From an uncultured Clostridia bacterium (GTDB lineage: Bacteria > Bacillota > Clostridia > Christensenellales > Aristaeellaceae): 8,051 nt of DNA. Shown in pieces: positions 4,893-8,051 of the stretch (position 1 is its first letter; each line of letters opens with the position of its first letter). A program made the position numbers and the translations under genes. The notes under the pieces were generated by a model. It worked only from the letters and a program-made list of their open reading frames with translations, searched no databases and was not told the DNA's origin. The stretch spans positions 1 through 8,051 of the forward strand of contig CANQGC010000125.1 of the NCBI GenBank assembly GCA_947600345.1. The letters run 5' to 3'.

Positions 4893-4961
4893 CGGATGAT
4901 TTGAAAACTCCATCGAGATAAGGAAGCGGCATTGTTCGTTTTTCATCGTCCTAACCGCATC

Positions 4962-5018
4962 CGCGAAGGCGCGCAGAAGCCGCCCCGCTTGCAGTGGGAC
5001 GGCTTCCGCGCCTTCGCG
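4962..5018 (-). terminator. Long hairpin after the sugar transporter operon
   Basis: CGCGAAGGCGCG (4962-4973) pairs with CGCGCCTTCGCG (5007-5018). The inner AAGCCG/CGGCTT and CCC/GGG continue the stem to a 9-nt loop. It starts 5 bp after the permease stop on the minus strand. No T-run follows, so it may stabilise the 3' end or act as a non-canonical terminator. No gene is seen between it and the PBECR4 promoter (4893-4961). Confidence 0.5.
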
Positions 5019-5022
5019 AATA

Positions 5023-5994
5023 CTACTTCGACTTCTTGTTGCTCCGCAGGAAGTCCACGTACACGGCCAAGAGGATGACCGCGCCCTTGATGATGTACTG
5101 CCAGTCGGAGTTGACGCCCATCAGGTTCAGGCCGTTGGTCAGTATGCCGATGATCAGCGCGCCGATCAGCGTGCCGCCCAGGCGGCCGGAGCCGCCGGAC
5201 ATGGACGTGCCGCCCACGACCACCGCCGCGATGGCGTCCATCTCCGCGCCGTCGCCCGACCTGCAGGTGCCGGAGTACAGGCGGGAGGCAATGGTGATGC
5301 CCGCCAGACCCGCCATCAGGCCGCTGAAACTGTAGACCACAAACTTTACCTTCGCCGTGCTGATACCCGAGAACTTCGCCGCGGTATCGTTGCCGCCCAC
5401 CGCGTAGATGTGGCGACCGAGGCGCGTGCGGTTCAGGAAGAGCACCGAAATCACGAATACCACGAACATCGTAATCACCGGGGTCGGGATGCCGGCCACG
5501 AAGCCTGCGCCCAGGAACTTCCAGGCGTCGGTCATGCAGCGAATCGGCTTGCCGCCGGAGAACACGTAGGCGATGCCCTTGGCGATGTTCATCGAGGCCA
5601 GCGTCACGATGAACGGCGGAATCTGGGTCTTCGCGATGATGAAGCCGTTGCACAGGCCGAAGAGCAGGCCGGAGAGCACGGCGACCAGTATGCCGACGAT
5701 CTCGGGCGCGCCGCCCCAAACTACCGCGCCGGCGCCCAACACGCCGGACATGGCGATGATGGAGCCGACCGACAGGTCGATGCCGCCGAGGATGATGACC
5801 ATCGTCATGCCGCAGGAGAGCAGCAGGTTCGGCGCGTTCTGGCGCAGCACGTTGAAGATGTTCGTCTTGGTCAGGAACGTCGCGTGGGTGCGCGGATACA
5901 CGTACAAAAACAGGATCATGGCGAGCAGCGCGCACAGAATGCCCAGGTTGTCCTTAAAGTAGCGTTTCACGCTCTTGCCGATTCTTTCAACCAT
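5023..5994 (-). CDS. Ribose-type sugar ABC transporter permease, 323 aa
   Basis: This is an RbsC-family membrane subunit that forms the channel of a carbohydrate uptake importer. Hydrophobic helices start at ~17-34 and continue throughout, probably 8-10 spans. The family hallmark GGIDLSVGS is at 70-78. RTRLGRHIYAVGGNDTAAKF (189-208) is the cytoplasmic segment expected to contact the ATPase, and GGTSMSGGSGRLGGTLIGAL (261-280) is the conserved Gly-rich loop plus helix. Length is normal for the family. ATG 5994 has AGGAGG 8 nt upstream and overlaps the ATPase stop by 8 bp, implying translational coupling. Substrate cannot be told from sequence: ribose, galactofuranose, other pentoses or AI-2 importers share this family, so no gene symbol is assigned. 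Confidence 0.95.
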   Translation of the reverse strand: MVERIGKSVKRYFKDNLGILCALLAMILFLYVYPRTHATFLTKTNIFNVLRQNAPNLLLSCGMTMVIILGGIDLSVGSIIAMSGVLGAGAVVWGGAPEIVGILVAVLSGLLFGLCNGFIIAKTQIPPFIVTLASMNIAKGIAYVFSGGKPIRCMTDAWKFLGAGFVAGIPTPVITMFVVFVISVLFLNRTRLGRHIYAVGGNDTAAKFSGISTAKVKFVVYSFSGLMAGLAGITIASRLYSGTCRSGDGAEMDAIAAVVVGGTSMSGGSGRLGGTLIGALIIGILTNGLNLMGVNSDWQYIIKGAVILLAVYVDFLRSNKKSK

Positions 5995-7507
5995 TGCTTT
6001 GTCCTCCTGCCGTTTCTAGTGTCGCAAGCTTCATGATGGCCTCCTGGCTGAGATTCTCGTAGTCGATGCAGCCGGTGACCTTGCCCTCGCACATGACGTA
6101 AACGCGATCCGCCATGTTGATGATCTCCGGAAGCTCCGAGGAGATCATGATGATCGAGACGCCCTGCTTGGTCAGCTCGTTCATAATTTCGTAGATCTCG
6201 GCCTTCGCGCCGACATCCACGCCGCGGGTGGGTTCGTCCAGGATCAGTATCTTCGGCGTGGTGGCCAGCCAGCGGCCGATCATGACCTTCTGCTGGTTGC
6301 CGCCCGAGAGGTTGCCCACCGTCTGCTCCTGGGACGGCGTCTTGGTGTTCATCTTGTCGATGAACTCCTGGGTGATCTGCGCCTCACGCGCGCCGTTCAC
6401 AATCAGGTGATTGATGAACTCGTGCAGCACCTCGATCGTGGAGTTGAAGCGCACGCTCTGGATCAGGTACAGCCCCTCCAGCTTGCGGTCCTCGGGCACC
6501 AGCGATATGCCGTGCTTCATGGCGTCCACGGCGCTGCGGATGTGCACCTGCTGGCCTTCGATGTAGACCTGGCCGGTGGAGCCGCGGGTCAGGCCGAACA
6601 GGCACTGCATGGTCTCGCTGCGGCCCGCGCCGACCAGCCCGGCGAAGCCGACAATCTCGCCCCTGCGCACCTCGAAGCTCACGTGATCCACGCGCTTCAT
6701 GCGCTTCTTGCCGTCGTCGATGTCCACGCACTTGAGCACGACCTCGCTGGGCTTCACATGGTCGCGGGTGTAGTACTGGTTCAGCTCGCGGCCGACCATC
6801 ATGGCGATCAGCTCGTCGCGGGGCGTCTCGGCCACCACGCGCGTGCCCACGTAGGTGCCGTCTCGCAGCACCGTCACGCGGTCGCAGACCTCGTCCAGCT
6901 CGCTCATCTTGTGGGAGATGTAGATGATGCCTACGCCCTTGGCGGCCAGATCGCGCATGATCTCGAACAGGTGCGCGACCTCGCGGTCCGAGATGGAGGA
7001 GGTCGGCTCGTCCATCACCAGGATCCGGCAGTTGAACGAGATCGCCTTTACGATCTCCACCAGCTGCTGCTGGGCGATGCTCAGATCCGCGATCAGGCTG
7101 TCCGCGTCGATGCCCAGGTCGAAGGTGTCCAGCATCCGCTGCGCCTCCCGGCTCATCTGGATGCGGTTGACGCCGAAGCTTCCCATGGGCTCGCGGCCCA
7201 GGAAGATGTTCTCAGCGACGGTCATGTGGGGGACGAGCACCAGCTCCTGGTGGATGATGGAGATGCCGTTGTCGCGGGCGCTGTTGACGCCCGTGATGGA
7301 GACTTCCTTGCCATCAATGAAAATCTTGCCCTCCTCCGGGTGGTAGATGCCGCCCAGAACCTTGATCAGCGTCGACTTACCGGCGCCATTTTCGCCCAGC
7401 AGCGCGTGAATCTCGCCGGCCTTGAGCTGGAAGTCCACGGCTTGCAGCGCCTTGACGCCCGGAAATGATTTGCAGATGTTCTTCATTTCGAGCAGGTATT
7501 CGCTCAC
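5987..7507 (-). CDS. Ribose-type sugar ABC transporter ATP-binding protein, 506 aa
   Basis: This RbsA/MglA-family protein carries two tandem ABC ATPase domains and powers uptake through the permease. Domain 1 has Walker A GENGAGKST (38-46), Q-loop HQELVLVPHMTVAEN (86-100), signature LSIAQQQ (142-148), Walker B ILVMDEPT (162-169) and H-loop H199. Domain 2 has the degenerate Walker A GLVGAGRSE (290-298, no lysine), signature LSGGNQQK (400-407), Walker B LILDEPTRGVD (421-431) and ISSELPE in place of the H-loop histidine. Such asymmetry is normal in this family, so only site 1 should hydrolyse efficiently. The start is GTG 7507-7505 with a weak GGTGGTGAG site; SEYLLEMKNICKSFPGVKAL fits the usual N-terminus. 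The weak start may lower output relative to the binding protein. Confidence 0.95.
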   Translation of the reverse strand: MSEYLLEMKNICKSFPGVKALQAVDFQLKAGEIHALLGENGAGKSTLIKVLGGIYHPEEGKIFIDGKEVSITGVNSARDNGISIIHQELVLVPHMTVAENIFLGREPMGSFGVNRIQMSREAQRMLDTFDLGIDADSLIADLSIAQQQLVEIVKAISFNCRILVMDEPTSSISDREVAHLFEIMRDLAAKGVGIIYISHKMSELDEVCDRVTVLRDGTYVGTRVVAETPRDELIAMMVGRELNQYYTRDHVKPSEVVLKCVDIDDGKKRMKRVDHVSFEVRRGEIVGFAGLVGAGRSETMQCLFGLTRGSTGQVYIEGQQVHIRSAVDAMKHGISLVPEDRKLEGLYLIQSVRFNSTIEVLHEFINHLIVNGAREAQITQEFIDKMNTKTPSQEQTVGNLSGGNQQKVMIGRWLATTPKILILDEPTRGVDVGAKAEIYEIMNELTKQGVSIIMISSELPEIINMADRVYVMCEGKVTGCIDYENLSQEAIMKLATLETAGGQSNG

Positions 7508-7536
7508 TGAGTCTCACCACCGTTTCATTAACTTCG

Positions 7537-7583
7537 TGGGCTGAGCCCAGTCGAAAATACCGAGCCTGCGGGGAGATTCCCCG
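7537..7583 (-). repeat. Two small GC-rich palindromes upstream of the ATPase gene
   Basis: TGGGCTGAGCCCA (7537-7549) and CGGGGA/TCCCCG with a GAT spacer (7569-7583) are short perfect inverted repeats in the untranslated stretch before the ATPase start. They could fold in the mRNA or be operator half-sites. No convincing promoter hexamers were found beside them. Confidence 0.35.
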
Positions 7584-7630
7584 GCGCTTCTTCGATACTT
7601 TCGTCTGAGTTCAACCCCAGGGGAACTTGA

Positions 7631-7670
7631 TTCGAAAAAGCGGCCTTGCTCTGTGGGAACAAAGCCGCTT
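7631..7670 (-). terminator. Intrinsic terminator between binding-protein and ATPase genes
   Basis: On the minus strand AAGCGGCTTTG (7670-7660) pairs with CAAGGCCGCTT (7648-7638), 11 bp with one G-U pair, followed by a T-run (7639-7635). It lies about 95 bp past the binding-protein stop and 130 bp before the ATPase start. Partial read-through would give more binding protein than membrane complex. Confidence 0.8.
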
Positions 7671-7680
7671 CTTGAATTCC

Positions 7681-7713
7681 GCATCCCGGCGGCGGAATCT
7701 GCCGCCAGGATGC
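7681..7713 (-). repeat. Stable hairpin after the binding-protein gene
   Basis: Arms 7681-7693 and 7701-7713 (GCATCCCGGCGGC and GCCGCCAGGATGC) form 13 bp around a 7-nt loop; one position, C-A in the plus strand, is a G-U pair on the minus strand. It has no T-run. On the minus strand it precedes the terminator at 7631-7670 and may protect the 3' end of the binding-protein mRNA. Confidence 0.65.
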
Positions 7714-7763
7714 AATCATTCAACGCTTCCTGTCAACGCGATCGTCAACAAGCGGTGCGCAGC

Positions 7764-8051
7764 TTATTGCCAGCCGCCGTTGTTGTACTCGTCGATGTTG
7801 TCGGAGTTGATCATGAAGGTGTCGATCGGATAGCGATCCTCGACGGAGTCGGGATCTTCCTTCCACTGATAGTACAGCTCGGCGATGGTCTTGCCGATGG
7901 TCATCGGGGACTGAGCGCCGGTGCCGGTCACCTTGCCGTCCGCGATCAGAGCCTTGATGTCCGGGGAGCCGTCGACGCCGTAGATCAGAGCGGAGGAGCC
8001 AGCCGCCTCGGCAGCCGCCTGCGCGCCCAGAGCCGTCGGATCGTTGCCGCC
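7764..8051 (-). CDS. Sugar ABC transporter substrate-binding protein (partial, C-terminal 95 aa)
   Basis: The frame enters from the right edge and ends at TAA 7766-7764. GGNDPTALGAQAAAEAAG followed by ALIYGVDGSPDIKALIADGK is the C-terminal lobe of RbsB-type periplasmic-binding-protein-like sugar-binding proteins (the nDptAlGA helix and the vvGvDGspd strand). The tail TFMINSDNIDEYNNGGWQ is the usual family ending. It should capture sugar outside the membrane and deliver it to the permease. In a Firmicute it would be a membrane-anchored lipoprotein, but the N-terminus lies outside the window. It is the first visible gene of the operon, and the operon promoter must lie beyond 8051. Sugar specificity is undetermined. 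Confidence 0.93.
   Translation of the reverse strand, partial: GGNDPTALGAQAAAEAAGSSALIYGVDGSPDIKALIADGKVTGTGAQSPMTIGKTIAELYYQWKEDPDSVEDRYPIDTFMINSDNIDEYNNGGWQ

Noticed and set aside
3998..4941. TTCGTTT direct repeat at 3998-4004 and 4935-4941 as an insertion target duplication
   Set aside because: Seven bases can match by chance over this distance; no terminal inverted repeats or transposase support it.
6407..7468. 353-aa open frame on the plus strand opposite the ATPase gene
   Set aside because: Antisense shadow of the ABC ATPase with the same His/Ala/Val-rich composition and no supporting ribosome binding site or domain.

Overview
The window looks like the chromosome of a high-GC member of the Clostridia (Firmicutes), possibly an Oscillospirales- or Christensenellales-like gut anaerobe. 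The grounds are strong AGGAGG-type ribosome binding sites, near-consensus sigma-A promoters (TTGACA/TATAAT with 17-bp spacers), a T-box tRNA-sensing leader in front of proS, and a Firmicute-type LexA box. The taxonomic placement is inference from these signals and from protein resemblance recalled from memory; no search was run.

Layout, left to right. (1) 1-821, minus strand: the N-terminal part of a Fic-family protein with its own HTH domain runs off the left edge. Its upstream region carries two perfect palindromes and a half-site built on TTGCCGATATCGGCAA, with centres 53-54 bp apart. Upstream on the same strand is a 65-aa Cro/C1-type HTH regulator, whose start is probably an internal GTG. 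It is divergent from (2) 822-1298, plus strand: a SLOG/YpsA-like protein. (3) 1321-1921, plus strand: a perfect consensus promoter with a LexA-type SOS box inside its spacer drives a 27-codon acidic small ORF and then a secreted, DUF6591-like protein. (4) 1947-4004, plus strand: promoter, proline-type T-box leader, prolyl-tRNA synthetase and terminator. (5) 4015-4892, minus strand: an AT-rich island with a PBECR4-like nuclease-fold gene. It has a perfect consensus promoter and a leader of about 220 nt holding a 52-nt imperfect tandem repeat and a long hairpin. (6) 4962-8051, minus strand: a ribose-type ABC sugar transporter in the order binding protein (partial), ATPase, permease, with an internal hairpin and terminator between the binding protein and the ATPase.

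How the parts work together. proS is a housekeeping gene under uncharged-tRNA control. The transporter is a conventional operon in which the internal terminator would favour excess binding protein. The rest is accessory or stress-type material: an autoregulated-looking Fic module, a DNA-damage-responsive small-protein operon, and an isolated toxin-like nuclease gene.

The most unusual element is the PBECR4 leader. Promoter, short tandem structured repeats, hairpin, then a nuclease-like gene is an arrangement reminiscent of type III toxin-antitoxin loci, although the protein is not a recognised ToxN-family toxin. This is a hypothesis, not a demonstrated system.
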